The notes: generated by a model from the letters alone, not told the origin. Shown: positions 1-9,395, counted from the stretch's first letter. The stretch is 64,000 bases of DNA from an uncultured Fibrobacter sp. (GCA_934699585.1 CAKUWY010000015.1:1-64000); one strand, 5' to 3'. Program-made: numbers and translations.

Positions 1-79
1 ATGTCCACATAGGCGCTGAAGCGCCAAGTGGCCAAAGGTCGCCGCCACGACTCGTCAGTACGAGTCGCTTGCGGCTCCC

Positions 80-117
80 GCCCCTTGCTGTAAACAGCGA
101 GTGGGGCTTTTTTTATG
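80..117 (+). terminator. Rho-independent terminator
   Basis: A G+C-rich stem (80-90 pairing with 95-107, with a two-base bulge) closes on a TAAA loop and is followed by seven T residues. It would end a plus-strand transcript entering from the left. Upstream bases 19-75 contain two further small hairpins (19-32 and 49-67), so the 3' end of an unseen gene or RNA probably lies at the window edge. Confidence 0.75.
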
Positions 118-258
118 CCCGCCTCGTCACCCTCGCGCAGGCGAGGGTCCGCTTGACGTTCATCTCCCCGCGAGCCCGTGACGGGCCGCCCCCGACGCAC
201 GAGGGGGTGGCGAGCAACAACGTGCGAGCCAGGGGGAGGCCTACCCCTTCTAGATAAA
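118..258. repeat. Intergenic repeat remnants
   Basis: Bases 124-157 form one unit of the palindromic repeat family seen throughout the window (GTCA, then CCCTCGC/GCGAGGG stem, then TCC). The G-rich stretch at 200-245 (GAGGGGG then GGC, followed by CCCC) resembles the run at 29495-29520. No convincing gene is seen here. Confidence 0.5.
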
Positions 259-2193
259 TTAAATCGGGTACTTATCCTTCGCTGATTCCAGTTCAGCGGA
301 AGTCTTTTCCCAGTCTTCGTAAAGGCTGTCCACGACTTTCTTGTTGTCGTCCATGTCCTTTGCGATGGCGGTGATGGCGTTCCCGTCGCCGGATTCCGAG
401 GCGGTCACGAGTTTTGCCTCGAGTTCGCCGCCGAGGGCTTCGGCCTTCGCGATGTCTTCCTCAATTTTTGCAAGCTTCTTTTCGAGCGGCTTGATGACCT
501 TGCTGCGTTCAGCGATGTAGTCGGCGCGGGCCTTGCGGTCTTCTTTGGCGCTGGGTGCGCCGGAGTTGCCTGCGGGCGCGGCATTGTCTGCGCGGTTTGC
601 TCCCGAGTCGCCCTTCACGTCGATGTTCGATACCTTGATGTTTGCAGAATTTGCGCCGCCGGGTTTCTTTTCGCTGGCCCAGCCCACCTTTTCCAAGAAG
701 TCGGCGTAAGTGCCTTCGAATATGCGGCAGGTCCCGCCGTCAAAAACCACAAGGCGGTTGGCGAAGGCGTGCAGAAGTTCTTCGTCGTGGGTCACCACCA
801 AGGCGGTTCCTTCGTAATCTTCCAGGGCGTCGATGAGGCTCTCGATAGATTCCATGTCCAGGTGGTTCGTGGGTTCGTCCAGCAGCAGCATGTTGCAGGC
901 GCTGGCCAAAATCTTCCCCAGCAAAACGCGGCTCCGCTCGCCACCACTCAGGACCTTTACCTTCTTTAAGGCGGCGTCGCCACTGAACATCATGAGGCCC
1001 GCAAGCCCCCGGGCGCGGCTCTTCTGCGAGACTTCTTCAATGGCCGAGGCGATTTCTTCTTCGACGGTGTTGTCCAGGTTCAGGTGGTTGATGTTTGTCT
1101 GCCCAAAATAGTTTATCTGTAAATTCGGATTGTAGCTGATCTCGCCTGCGGTGGGCTGCAACTCTTTGGCAATCAGGTTCAGGAGTGTCGTTTTACCGCG
1201 ACCGTTGGGGCCAATAACCGCAATGCGGTCGCCCTTGAAAATTTCCATGGTCAAATCGGTAATAAGCTCGGGACCCATTCCCTGCACGGTGCCGTCTTCG
1301 CCCTTGTTCGGGTATGCAAACGAGAGCCCCTTGATTTGCAGCATCCTCTTGCCGGGGAATCCCGCCTCGGTAAAGCTGAATTCCAGGTTGCGCTCGTGGG
1401 TGAGCCGCTCACCGGTGGCCAGTTTTGCCGCTGCCTTGATCTTGGATTGCACCATGGCGGCCTTGGCGGCCTTGTAGCGGAACCGCTCGATGACTTTTTC
1501 CAGCTGTTCCTTTTTCTTGGCCTCGTTTTCTTGCGTGCGCTGGGCCACTTCCTCTTCTTCGGCGATGGTCTCCCGGAGCTTTTCCACCGTTCCTTTCACC
1601 TTGCGGATTTTGTGGCGGAAAATGCCTGCGGTGTGGGTGCAGACCTCGTCCATAAAATGATGGTCGTGGGTAATCAGCAGCACTTCGCCCTTCCAGCTGC
1701 GCAAAAAACGGCTGAGCCAGCGCATGGAGACGATGTCCAGGTAATTGGTGGGTTCGTCCAGCAAGAGCATGTCGGGCTCTGCGGCCAGCACTTTCGCCAG
1801 GTTCAGGCGAATCTGGAAACCGCCCGAAAGGAGCATGGGACTCTTGTGCATGGATTCTTCGTCGAAACCGAGACCGAAGAGAATCGCCTCTACCTTGTGT
1901 TCTTCTAGCCAGCCGTCTTCGTTGGGCTTTAATACGCTGCAGGCCTCTTCGTGTACGGTGGCGTGTGTAAAATTTAGATGTTGCTGCAGGTAACCCAGGG
2001 TGTATTTCTTGGGAATGTCGATGTTTCCGCCGTCCAGGCATTCCTGGCCGAGAATCATCTTGAAAAGTGTCGACTTGCCGCAGCCATTGCGGCCCACCAG
2101 GCCCACCCGCTCGTGGTCGCCTATGAGCAGGCTCGCACCGTCCAAAAGGACTTGCATGCCAAATGACTTGGAAACGTTCTGGATTTGAATCAC
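259..2193 (-). CDS. ABC-F family ATPase
   Basis: Two ABC ATPase domains in one 644-residue soluble chain with no membrane segment, which defines the ABC-F family of ribosome-associated factors (Uup/YheS/EttA type). Domain 1 has Walker A GRNGCGKST, signature LSGGFQIR and Walker B MLLLDEPTN; domain 2 has GPNGRGKTT, LSGGERSR and MLLLDEPTNHLD. Between them is a charged, helical linker rich in E, K and R, the region that reaches the tRNA/peptidyl-transferase centre in characterised members. The C-terminal ~130 residues are a low-complexity N/A/G segment followed by a probable coiled coil, as in Uup. The exact role (translation factor or antibiotic protection) cannot be read from sequence. It is a single gene on the minus strand. 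Confidence 0.93.
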   Translation of the reverse strand: MIQIQNVSKSFGMQVLLDGASLLIGDHERVGLVGRNGCGKSTLFKMILGQECLDGGNIDIPKKYTLGYLQQHLNFTHATVHEEACSVLKPNEDGWLEEHKVEAILFGLGFDEESMHKSPMLLSGGFQIRLNLAKVLAAEPDMLLLDEPTNYLDIVSMRWLSRFLRSWKGEVLLITHDHHFMDEVCTHTAGIFRHKIRKVKGTVEKLRETIAEEEEVAQRTQENEAKKKEQLEKVIERFRYKAAKAAMVQSKIKAAAKLATGERLTHERNLEFSFTEAGFPGKRMLQIKGLSFAYPNKGEDGTVQGMGPELITDLTMEIFKGDRIAVIGPNGRGKTTLLNLIAKELQPTAGEISYNPNLQINYFGQTNINHLNLDNTVEEEIASAIEEVSQKSRARGLAGLMMFSGDAALKKVKVLSGGERSRVLLGKILASACNMLLLDEPTNHLDMESIESLIDALEDYEGTALVVTHDEELLHAFANRLVVFDGGTCRIFEGTYADFLEKVGWASEKKPGGANSANIKVSNIDVKGDSGANRADNAAPAGNSGAPSAKEDRKARADYIAERSKVIKPLEKKLAKIEEDIAKAEALGGELEAKLVTASESGDGNAITAIAKDMDDNKKVVDSLYEDWEKTSAELESAKDKYPI

Positions 2194-2302
2194 CGCCCAA
2201 AAATAGCAAAAAAGGGCCGTATATAACTTTTTTTACAAAAAAGATTACGCCCCTTTACAAAATGGATGTATTTTTATTTGAAAAACAAAAAAAAGGTGGA
2301 CC

Positions 2303-3649
2303 ATGAAAAAGAATTACTCTTTGGCAGTGGCGGTAGGGTGTGCTTTCTCGCTGTCCTTTGCGGGTTCCGCTTACGCGCAGGGAAATATGGAAATTGCAAC
2401 TTGGGCAGATTTTCGCGATGCTGCAGCAGCGTTCACATTTGATGACGGTTGTGCAAACCAGCTTTCCATCGCTGTTCCCATTTTTGATAAATACGGCTAC
2501 AAGGCCAGTTTCTATTTGGTGACGGGCTGGTTTCCAAATTATAGTGCCTACCAGACTCTGGTCGATAATGGGTACGAGGTGGGAAGTCATTCCGATAACC
2601 ATGCCTCCAATGCAGCTGACGGCCGTACCATGCCCGATTCAGAAATTGCATCGTCCAAGACAAACATCAATAATCGTATTTCGGGCCAGACTTGTAACAC
2701 CATTACATATCCCAATTGCGAAGAACCAAACGAATCTACCTTGATGGCGAACTATATCGGCGGAAGAATTTGCGGTAATGGAATAGATGGTCCGACACCC
2801 AGCAATTACTATCGCATCAATTCTATCATTTGCGGGAACACCGGTTCGGTCAATAGCGCAGAGGCTTTCCAGGGGAAAATGCAGGACGCTATCAGTAGAA
2901 AGGGCTGGGTCACTTTTTTGATTCACGAAGTAGATAATGGCAGCGGCTATTCTCCCACATCTTCGCAAGCCATTGACGGAGCTCTAGCCTGGGCTAAGGC
3001 AAACGACTCCAAGATTTGGGTGACTACATTCCGCAATGCGATTATGTACTCCAGGGAAAGGGACGCTTCGTCACTGAGCAAAAAAACGGGTGATGCCTCT
3101 AGCGAAACTTACACCCTGACTCATTCCTTGGACAGGACGCTTTCCCAGTACGACTACCCTCTTTCGATTCGCGTCCAGAACAATAACAACTGGACCACTG
3201 TTTCTGGAAGCCAGGGCGGCAAGGCCATTACGGCATCCATCAAGGATGATTACATCTATTTCGATGCAGTTCCCAACGGAGGCGACATTGTTTTGTCAAA
3301 TGGTCAGGGAGCTACGCCTCCTGTCAGTTCGGCATCGCAACCAGAAAGTTCCTCATCTCAAATCGAATCCAGCGCCTCTGACGGAATCGCCAGCAGTACG
3401 TCGTTTAACCCTGAACCTTCGGAGGAAATTTCAGAAGCTATTCAAGGGAATTTCCACTGGAATGTTTCCGGCGACGTGTTGTGCCAGGTGTTCGATATGA
3501 AGGGCCAGCTATTGAAAAATTTATCTGTGCCTGCGGCTCAAGGTACGGCACTACTGTGGAATGCAGTAAACGTTGGGCTTCCTAAGGGCGTTTATGTTTT
3601 GCGCTACGGGAATGAGGGTGTTATGAGGAGCGTCCAGGTCCGTAAATAG
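2303..3649 (+). CDS. Secreted polysaccharide deacetylase (NodB/CE4 type)
   Basis: This 448-residue protein has a signal peptide ending near residue 26 (AYA-Q). The NodB-fold motifs are visible: FTFDDGC supplies the catalytic and metal Asp, and GSHSDNH the metal-binding His pair. After the catalytic domain (about 35-245) comes a beta-rich region, a serine/proline linker (about 335-370), and a C-terminal ~65 residues ending in LPKGVYVLRYGN and a basic tail. That ending resembles type IX secretion sorting domains, which Fibrobacter uses. Likely function is deacetylation of acetylated xylan, chitin or similar glycans outside the cell. An AGGTGG ribosome site precedes the ATG. The substrate is inferred, not seen. 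Confidence 0.88.
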   Translation: MKKNYSLAVAVGCAFSLSFAGSAYAQGNMEIATWADFRDAAAAFTFDDGCANQLSIAVPIFDKYGYKASFYLVTGWFPNYSAYQTLVDNGYEVGSHSDNHASNAADGRTMPDSEIASSKTNINNRISGQTCNTITYPNCEEPNESTLMANYIGGRICGNGIDGPTPSNYYRINSIICGNTGSVNSAEAFQGKMQDAISRKGWVTFLIHEVDNGSGYSPTSSQAIDGALAWAKANDSKIWVTTFRNAIMYSRERDASSLSKKTGDASSETYTLTHSLDRTLSQYDYPLSIRVQNNNNWTTVSGSQGGKAITASIKDDYIYFDAVPNGGDIVLSNGQGATPPVSSASQPESSSSQIESSASDGIASSTSFNPEPSEEISEAIQGNFHWNVSGDVLCQVFDMKGQLLKNLSVPAAQGTALLWNAVNVGLPKGVYVLRYGNEGVMRSVQVRK

Positions 3650-3686
3650 GTCGGCATTTGTTCCTGATAACTATATTTTGTCTGTG

Positions 3687-4007
3687 ATGATGCGGGTCTT
3701 TTTCGTAATGCTCTTTTTTGTATCGGCAGGCTTTTGCCAGCTGATGTCCAAGCGCGTACAGTCTGATTCAGTAACAGTGAAGGAGCAGGCAAAGCCCCTG
3801 GTCTATGTGGACAGTTCCGGGCAAGACAAAAATAGCGCCCTGACGGGATTGACCGCCAGCATGGATAGCCGTGAGTTTTCCAATGATTCCACTATTGGAA
3901 CCGTTATAGGCGTCGGTGCAGAATTTGTAGGCGACGTGATGAAGGGAATGCTTTCGCCTAATTCTCCCGAAGCAGACGCCGTTGAACTGGAACGCACCAG
4001 GCGCTAG
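3687..4007 (+). CDS. Small exported protein, unknown function
   Basis: This ~106-residue product starts MMRVFFVMLFFVSAGFCQ, a signal peptide with likely cleavage after the first ~16 residues. The remainder is polar, with a short Gly/Val-rich hydrophobic patch (IGTVIGVGAEFVGDVMKG) that could contact a membrane, and a basic C-terminus. I recognise no family. No ribosome site is visible; a TATATT box at 3672-3677 lies nine bases before the chosen ATG, so the transcript may be nearly leaderless. A TTG at 3678 is an alternative start. Confidence 0.6.
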   Translation: MMRVFFVMLFFVSAGFCQLMSKRVQSDSVTVKEQAKPLVYVDSSGQDKNSALTGLTASMDSREFSNDSTIGTVIGVGAEFVGDVMKGMLSPNSPEADAVELERTRR

Positions 4008-4027
4008 CCCGCACCCTCCGCTCCTAC

Positions 4028-4128
4028 GTCATTCCGAGCCCTGTCGAGGGCGAGGAATCCAGGGCCATTTATTTCGGGAATGAAATGCAGGTCTGGATCC
4101 TTCGGGGCTTCGCCCCTCAGGATGACGA
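4028..4128. repeat. Two palindromic repeat units
   Basis: Unit one (4028-4062) runs from GTCATTCC through a GAGCCCT/AGGGCGAGGAATCC palindrome. Unit two (4095-4126) is in the opposite orientation: CTGGATCCT, then GGGGC-TTCG-GCCCC, then AGGATGAC. The pair fills the gap between two convergent genes, so it may also act as a terminator. Confidence 0.75.
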
Positions 4129-4138
4129 TAGGGAAGAT

Positions 4139-4978
4139 TTATCCTAAGTATTTCTCGCCGCTTTCCACGCTCTGGTAGATGAGTGTGTTGATGGTCATGG
4201 GGCCCACGCCGCCTGGAACCGGTGTGTAGGCGCTGGCTACGTCGTCGAGACCTTTTTCGATATCGCCCACGCCGCCCGGATGGTAACCGGCATCGACAAC
4301 GACGGCACCCTGCTTGATCCATTCCTTCTTGATGAACTCGGGCTTGCCGACCGCACCTACCAAGATGTCCGCTTGACCCACAAATTCGGGGAGGTTCTGT
4401 GTCTTGCTGTGGCAAATCGTCACGGTGCAGTCTGCGTTCAAAAGCATCATGGCCATGGGCTTGCCAAGGATGGCGCTGCGGCCTACAACTACGGCATGCT
4501 TGCCTGCAAGCGGAATGTTGTAAGCCTTCAAGAGACGCATGATGCCAGCGGGTGTGGCGCATCCGTAGGCGGGTTCGCCCATCGCCATGCGGCCAAAGCC
4601 GAGGCAGGTCACGCCATCCACGTCCTTGCGGGCGTCAATGGCTTCGAAGGCGGCGCGCTCGTCGATGTGGCGGGGGACAGGGTGCTGTAGGAGGATTCCG
4701 TGCACGTCGCGGTTTTCGTTCAGTTCCTGAATCTTGCCCAGGAGTTCTTCGGTGGTGGTGTTCTTCGGAAGCACCACGCGGATGCTTTCCATGCCCACCC
4801 GGGCGCAAGCGTTGCCCTTCATCTTCACGTAGGTGGCGCTGGCCGGATCGTCGCCCACAAGAATCGTTGCAAGGATCGGTGTCTTGCCCGTCTTTTCCTT
4901 GAGTTTCGCCACGCGGGCGCTGAGTTCTTCTTCAGTGGTCTTGGCAAGGGCCTTGCCGTCCAGGATGAGTGCTGCCAT
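4139..4978 (-). CDS. folD: Methylenetetrahydrofolate dehydrogenase/cyclohydrolase
   Basis: FolD interconverts 5,10-methylene-THF, 5,10-methenyl-THF and 10-formyl-THF in the cytosol. At 279 residues it matches the family length. Visible motifs are the N-terminal catalytic region with YVKMKGNAC (catalytic Tyr and Lys), the substrate loop KDVDGVT, the nucleotide-binding VVVGRSAILGKPMAMMLL, and the C-terminal PGGVGPMTI signature. A GGAG ribosome site lies seven bases before the ATG on the minus strand. It is a monocistronic gene by spacing; the other folate-related gene here, folE, is 53 kb away. Confidence 0.97.
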   Translation of the reverse strand: MAALILDGKALAKTTEEELSARVAKLKEKTGKTPILATILVGDDPASATYVKMKGNACARVGMESIRVVLPKNTTTEELLGKIQELNENRDVHGILLQHPVPRHIDERAAFEAIDARKDVDGVTCLGFGRMAMGEPAYGCATPAGIMRLLKAYNIPLAGKHAVVVGRSAILGKPMAMMLLNADCTVTICHSKTQNLPEFVGQADILVGAVGKPEFIKKEWIKQGAVVVDAGYHPGGVGDIEKGLDDVASAYTPVPGGVGPMTINTLIYQSVESGEKYLG

Positions 4979-5305
4979 ATAAACTCCGTTTTGGGGAAAG
5001 ATAGTAAATAGGGGATAGGGGCTAGGATCTAGGGGGTAGGGGTCGCTTTGCTTCGAGGAAGATGGACTTGTTTCTTATTGCTCATACCTCAAAGGGCCGA
5101 AGGCCCGACCTCATACCTCATACCCCGAACCATGCGCCGTCTCCTTTTTTTGTAAATATTCCTAAACAAACAATCCCAACGCCCCGATGCTCAACGCCTT
5201 GTAAACAGAAAAATTTTTTTTGCCGTGAATTTTTGGCCATAAATAAACTAGATTAAAAAACGATTTTCATCGATGCCGTTTTTGGCTATATAAAATGAGG
5301 ATATA
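4979..5305. repeat. Heptamer-repeat intergenic region and promoter of the ABC operon
   Basis: Five exact-period heptamers of the form TAGGGGN (one is TAGGATC) occupy 5009-5043. After a unique core, CTCATAC heptamers occur at 5081-5094 and 5110-5130, split by a GGGCC-GAA-GGCCC hairpin. The two arms run in opposite senses (the first arm reads CCCCTAN on the other strand). The AT-rich stretch 5205-5300 presumably carries the promoter of the transporter operon, ending with a GAGG ribosome site at 5297-5300. Confidence 0.7.
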
Positions 5306-7138
5306 ATGATTGCTATGAAATCTACTGCCAAGATGCTTTTGGCTCTCTCGGCAAGTGGTATCGTCTTTTCGGGTTGTGGAAGCGACCAGGTCGAAGGTGC
5401 GCTTCCCCGCCAGGAGACGCTCTACCTGTCCGGTCAGCAATGGGGCGCTCCCGCGACGTTCAACCCCCTTGCCGAAAGCTGGATGGCTGCCTGGCCCGTG
5501 GGTGGTCGTTTTAACCTGGTTTACGAACCGCTTATTACCTATAACACCTTGAACGGCCAGATCGAGGACCTTCTGGGACACCTGGACGAAGACCTCTCCA
5601 ATAACGACAGCATCGTGGTTACCCTGAACCCCGCTGCCAAGTGGAGTGACGGGGTGCAGGTGAACTCCAACGACGTGAAGTTCATTTTCACTAAGGGTTC
5701 CATCAATACCTCCGAACAGATTTCCGACATTCATGTGGACACACTTTACGCCGAACCGGCATCCGAGGACTCCACCGCCGAACGCAAGATGATTGGCGAA
5801 CGTCTGGCCTTTATCGTGAACAAGGCCCAGAGGAACAACCCGCTTTCTGTGCGCGACCTGCTTCAGGCAATCCGTATCGCCCCGGCCCACGTGTTCGAGC
5901 CGCTAATTGCCGAAAAGGGTCTCGACGAAGTCAAGAAACTCACCATGGACAAGAACCCGGTGGTTTCTGGCCCCTACAATATCATGTCCGCCGACCCCAA
6001 CAAGATTATCTTGCAGCGTCGTGACGACTACTGGGGCAATGCTGCCTTACACGACGGCAAGCTCCCCGCTCCTAAGTACGTGGTTCACCCCATTTACAAG
6101 AGCAACGATGCTAACACCATCGCTCTCACCACGGGCAACCTGGACGCTTCTATGAGCTTCGTGACCCGCATTTGGCGCAAGCGCGGCGTGCATACTTGGT
6201 TCAACGAACCGCCTTACTTTGCTCCTGGCGCTATGCCCATGCTCATGATCAACACCATGAAGGAACCGCTCAACGACAAGCGTTTCCGTAGGGCTCTGGC
6301 AACGGCTATCGACTACACCGCTATCCGCCAGTTCGCCGTTTCCAACTACACCTCTACCCTGAAGCCGGGCCTGATTATGCCTACCGGTCTTGAAGGCAAG
6401 TACATCAATGACGAAGACGCCCAGAAGTACGGCGTGAACCTCGCCATTACCGACGAGAACGAACGCCTGAGCACTGTGAAGCAGATGCTTTCCGAAGCGG
6501 GCTTCAAGTCTGTATGGAAGAGCGATGGAACTCTTGACCACATGGAAAACGCCAAGGGCGAAAAGCTCCCCACGCTTTACATCACGAGCCCTGCCGGTTG
6601 GACCGACTGGGAAGCCATGGTGACCATCGCCGTAGAAGGTATGCGTAAGGCCGGTATCGACGTGCGTGAAGGCTTTGTGGATGGCGGTCAGTACTGGCCT
6701 GCCAAGGGTACGGGTAACTTTGACCTGCTCATGGACAAGCCCTCTGCTGACGTGTCCCCGTCTCTGCCGTGGAGCCGTTTCAACGAAGTCATGTCCAGCC
6801 GCGACTGGCAGCCTCTTGGCGCCTGGGCCGGTACCAACATCGGCCGTTACAACCAGCCGGGCACTCCTGAATTCCGCCCCGAAGTGGACCAGCTGATGTC
6901 TGCAATCCCGCTGATGACCGACCCCGAAGAAATCGCGAAGGCTTACCGCGAACTCAACAAGATTTTCATGGAAGACCAGCCCTCCATTCCGCTGGTTTAC
7001 CTGCCCGAACAGTTCTACGAATTCAGCGACCGCGTATGGACCAACTGGCCCACTGCCGAAAACCCCTACGCTCCGCCGCAGCTCCCGTGGATTGCCTCCG
7101 GCACCAAGATTCTTTGGAACCTCAAGCTTGCTAAATAA
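5306..7138 (+). CDS. Family 5 substrate-binding lipoprotein of ABC importer
   Basis: This 610-residue extracytoplasmic solute-binding protein of the peptide/oligosaccharide class (SBP_bac_5 fold) has lipobox VFSGC, so it would be lipid-anchored after cleavage. Family hallmarks are WSDGVQVNSNDVKF, LMINTMKEPLNDKRFRRALATAIDY and the C-terminal IFMEDQPSIPLVYL. The ATG at 5306 has GAGG five bases upstream, so I prefer it to the ATG at 5315. It is the first gene of a five-gene operon with two permeases and two ATPases. Relatives bind di/oligopeptides, but some in fibre degraders bind cello- or manno-oligosaccharides, so the substrate is open. Confidence 0.93.
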   Translation: MIAMKSTAKMLLALSASGIVFSGCGSDQVEGALPRQETLYLSGQQWGAPATFNPLAESWMAAWPVGGRFNLVYEPLITYNTLNGQIEDLLGHLDEDLSNNDSIVVTLNPAAKWSDGVQVNSNDVKFIFTKGSINTSEQISDIHVDTLYAEPASEDSTAERKMIGERLAFIVNKAQRNNPLSVRDLLQAIRIAPAHVFEPLIAEKGLDEVKKLTMDKNPVVSGPYNIMSADPNKIILQRRDDYWGNAALHDGKLPAPKYVVHPIYKSNDANTIALTTGNLDASMSFVTRIWRKRGVHTWFNEPPYFAPGAMPMLMINTMKEPLNDKRFRRALATAIDYTAIRQFAVSNYTSTLKPGLIMPTGLEGKYINDEDAQKYGVNLAITDENERLSTVKQMLSEAGFKSVWKSDGTLDHMENAKGEKLPTLYITSPAGWTDWEAMVTIAVEGMRKAGIDVREGFVDGGQYWPAKGTGNFDLLMDKPSADVSPSLPWSRFNEVMSSRDWQPLGAWAGTNIGRYNQPGTPEFRPEVDQLMSAIPLMTDPEEIAKAYRELNKIFMEDQPSIPLVYLPEQFYEFSDRVWTNWPTAENPYAPPQLPWIASGTKILWNLKLAK

Positions 7139-7149
7139 AAGGACGACAA

Positions 7150-8535
7150 ATGCTTAAACAATATCCAATGTTGCGCTATGTCCTGCAGAAGGGATTCTGG
7201 TATCTCTTGACGTTTGTTGTCGCCGTGGCGATTAACTTTACGTTGCCCCGTATGGGTGAGAACAACCCTGTGGACATCATTATGGGTAAGGCCGCCCAGG
7301 GTCTTTCGCCCGAAGAAGCCAAGCTCAAGAAAGAAGGCCTGCTCAAGGCTTTCGGTATGGCCGAGCTGGACGACCAGGGTAACGTGATCTACGACCCCGA
7401 AGTAGATGCCAACGGCCAGATGAAGACCGTCAAGGTGGCAAAGCTGGACGAAAACGGCGCCCCTGTGCTGAAGACCGTCAAGGAAGTGAACGAAGACGGC
7501 ACGCCCAAGATGCTGGAGCGCCAGGTGGTGGACGCCGAGGGTAACCCGGTGTTCGAAGAAAAGCCGGTGCTCGACGAAAAGGGCAAGCCGGTCATGGAAA
7601 AGGACCCGAAGACCAAGAAGAAGGTGGCCAAGGTGGAACAGGTTCCCGTCATGGAACAGTACCAGGCCGAACGCCAGGACACCGTCATGGTGGACGAAGT
7701 GGTCAAGAAAGCCGACCCTCGTCTTGCTTCTGGATTCTCCCAGTTCCTGGTCTATATCAAGAATGTATTCAAGGGTGACCTGGGTATCTCTTACAGCCAG
7801 TACCCGAAGCCGGTGGTGGACATCATCAAGGAATCCGTTCCTTGGACGCTCCTTATCCAGGCTCCCACCATTATCCTCGGCTGGATTATCGGTAACCTTC
7901 TCGGTGCCTTCGCTGCCTACAAGCGTGGCATCTTCGACAAGGTGTTCTTCCCCTGCGCCATGTTCCTGAACGGCATCCCCTTCTTCGTGTTCGGTATGCT
8001 TCTGGTGGCGCTCTTCTCCATCACTCTGGGTTGGTTCCCTGCCATGGGCGCCTACAGCCCCGACATTACGGAGTTGAACTTCTCCTGGGGTTGCATCAAG
8101 AGTGTGGGCTGGTACTACATTCTGCCCTTCTTCTCGGTGTTCCCGATCCTGCTTTCTGGTCAGGCAACGGGTATGCGTTCCATGTCCATCTACGAACTGG
8201 GTACCGACTACATGAAGTACGCCAAGTGGCTTGGACTTCGCGAAGGCAAGATTATCAGCTACGTGTTCCGTAACGCAATGCTCCCGCAGCTCACCGGCCT
8301 TGCCCAGAGCCTCGGTACCATGGTGGGCGGCGCCCTCATTACCGAAATGATTTTCTCTTACCCGGGTCTCGGTATGGCGATGCTTACCGCTATCCAGCAG
8401 AACGACTACGCAACCATTCAGGGTTGTACCTTGATGATTTCGACCTGCGTGCTCGTGGCTAACTTTGCCGTTGACGTTTTGATTGCGGTGTTTGACCCCC
8501 GTGTCAAGGCCGGTCTCCAGATGGGAGGTAAGTAA
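7150..8535 (+). CDS. ABC importer permease (DppB type) with large inserted loop
   Basis: Inner-membrane permease of the DppB/OppB family: one N-terminal membrane helix (residues 10-33), then after a periplasmic region the standard GDLGISYS segment and five further helices, with the cytoplasmic EAA-like loop before YVFRNAMLPQLTGL. At 461 residues it is about 120 longer than usual. The excess is residues 72-190, between the KAFGM segment and FSQFLVYIKNVFKGDLG. This highly charged insert has six imperfect copies of a D-x-x-G-x-P-V motif and would be periplasmic. An AAGGA ribosome site precedes the ATG, and the gap to the binding-protein gene is 11 bases. Confidence 0.92.
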   Translation: MLKQYPMLRYVLQKGFWYLLTFVVAVAINFTLPRMGENNPVDIIMGKAAQGLSPEEAKLKKEGLLKAFGMAELDDQGNVIYDPEVDANGQMKTVKVAKLDENGAPVLKTVKEVNEDGTPKMLERQVVDAEGNPVFEEKPVLDEKGKPVMEKDPKTKKKVAKVEQVPVMEQYQAERQDTVMVDEVVKKADPRLASGFSQFLVYIKNVFKGDLGISYSQYPKPVVDIIKESVPWTLLIQAPTIILGWIIGNLLGAFAAYKRGIFDKVFFPCAMFLNGIPFFVFGMLLVALFSITLGWFPAMGAYSPDITELNFSWGCIKSVGWYYILPFFSVFPILLSGQATGMRSMSIYELGTDYMKYAKWLGLREGKIISYVFRNAMLPQLTGLAQSLGTMVGGALITEMIFSYPGLGMAMLTAIQQNDYATIQGCTLMISTCVLVANFAVDVLIAVFDPRVKAGLQMGGK

Positions 8536-8537
8536 TC

Positions 8538-9383
8538 ATGGGAAAACTATTAAGAAACCTTCTCAAGTCCCCGATGTTTGTCGTCGGTATCTCGATCTTC
8601 ATCATTACCCTGTTGATTGCGCTGTTTGGCCCCATATTCTACCATGTGGACATCAACGCTCGTGACATCGTGGCTGGCCCCTATGCGGGCTCCAGTGGCG
8701 AACACCTGCTGGGTACCGACCACCTGGGCCGTGACTACGTGTCTCTCTTGATCGAAGGCCTCCGCAGTTCACTCTATGTGGGCCTGGTGGCGGGCGTCAT
8801 CGCTACCACCATCGGTGTGCTTATCGGCCTCTTTGGCGGTTTCCGCGGCGGATGGATCGACGAAGTGTTGAACATGCTCACCAACATCTTCATCGTGATT
8901 CCGCAGTTCGTGATTCTCGTGCTTATCAGCTCTGCTGTTAAGGACGGTCGTTCTTTGACGCTGATTGGTCTTATCATCGGCCTTACGGCTTGGAGCTGGT
9001 CTGCCCGTGCGGTGCGTGCCCAGGCTTCTTCGCTGCGCAGCCGAGACCATATCTCCCTTGCAAAGATTAACGGCGCAAGCACTCTGAACATCGTTATCAA
9101 GCACGTGCTTCCGTACCTGCTCTCTTACGTGTTCATGGTGTTCATCATGCAGGTGTCTTCCGGTATCCTTTCCGAGGCCTCCATCTCCATGATCGGCCTT
9201 GGTCCTCTGGATTCCACTTCTCTGGGTATCATCTTGAACCAGGCGAAGGACAACGGTGCCCTTTCCGACGGCATCTGGATCGCCTTCTTGCCCGCCACCA
9301 TCATCATTACCCTGACGGTGTTCGCGCTGTTCCTGATCAATACTTCCATGGAAGGCGTCTTTAACCCGCGTCTTCGCAAGTAG
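8538..9383 (+). CDS. ABC importer permease (DppC type)
   Basis: Second inner-membrane permease of the importer, 281 residues with about six helices. It shows DppC/OppC features: an N-terminal helix, then GTDHLGRDYVSLLIEGLRSS, and the coupling loop around SLRSRDHISLAKINGAS. Its start codon is two bases after the first permease's stop, with GGGAGG just upstream, so translation is probably coupled. It would form a heterodimer with the DppB-like protein and receive substrate from the upstream lipoprotein. Confidence 0.95.
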   Translation: MGKLLRNLLKSPMFVVGISIFIITLLIALFGPIFYHVDINARDIVAGPYAGSSGEHLLGTDHLGRDYVSLLIEGLRSSLYVGLVAGVIATTIGVLIGLFGGFRGGWIDEVLNMLTNIFIVIPQFVILVLISSAVKDGRSLTLIGLIIGLTAWSWSARAVRAQASSLRSRDHISLAKINGASTLNIVIKHVLPYLLSYVFMVFIMQVSSGILSEASISMIGLGPLDSTSLGIILNQAKDNGALSDGIWIAFLPATIIITLTVFALFLINTSMEGVFNPRLRK

Positions 9384-9395
9384 GAGGTTTAGAAA

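Noticed and set aside
1..80. Partial RNA gene at window start
   Set aside because: Hairpins are present but do not fold into a recognisable tRNA, 5S or tmRNA end, so only the terminator is reported.
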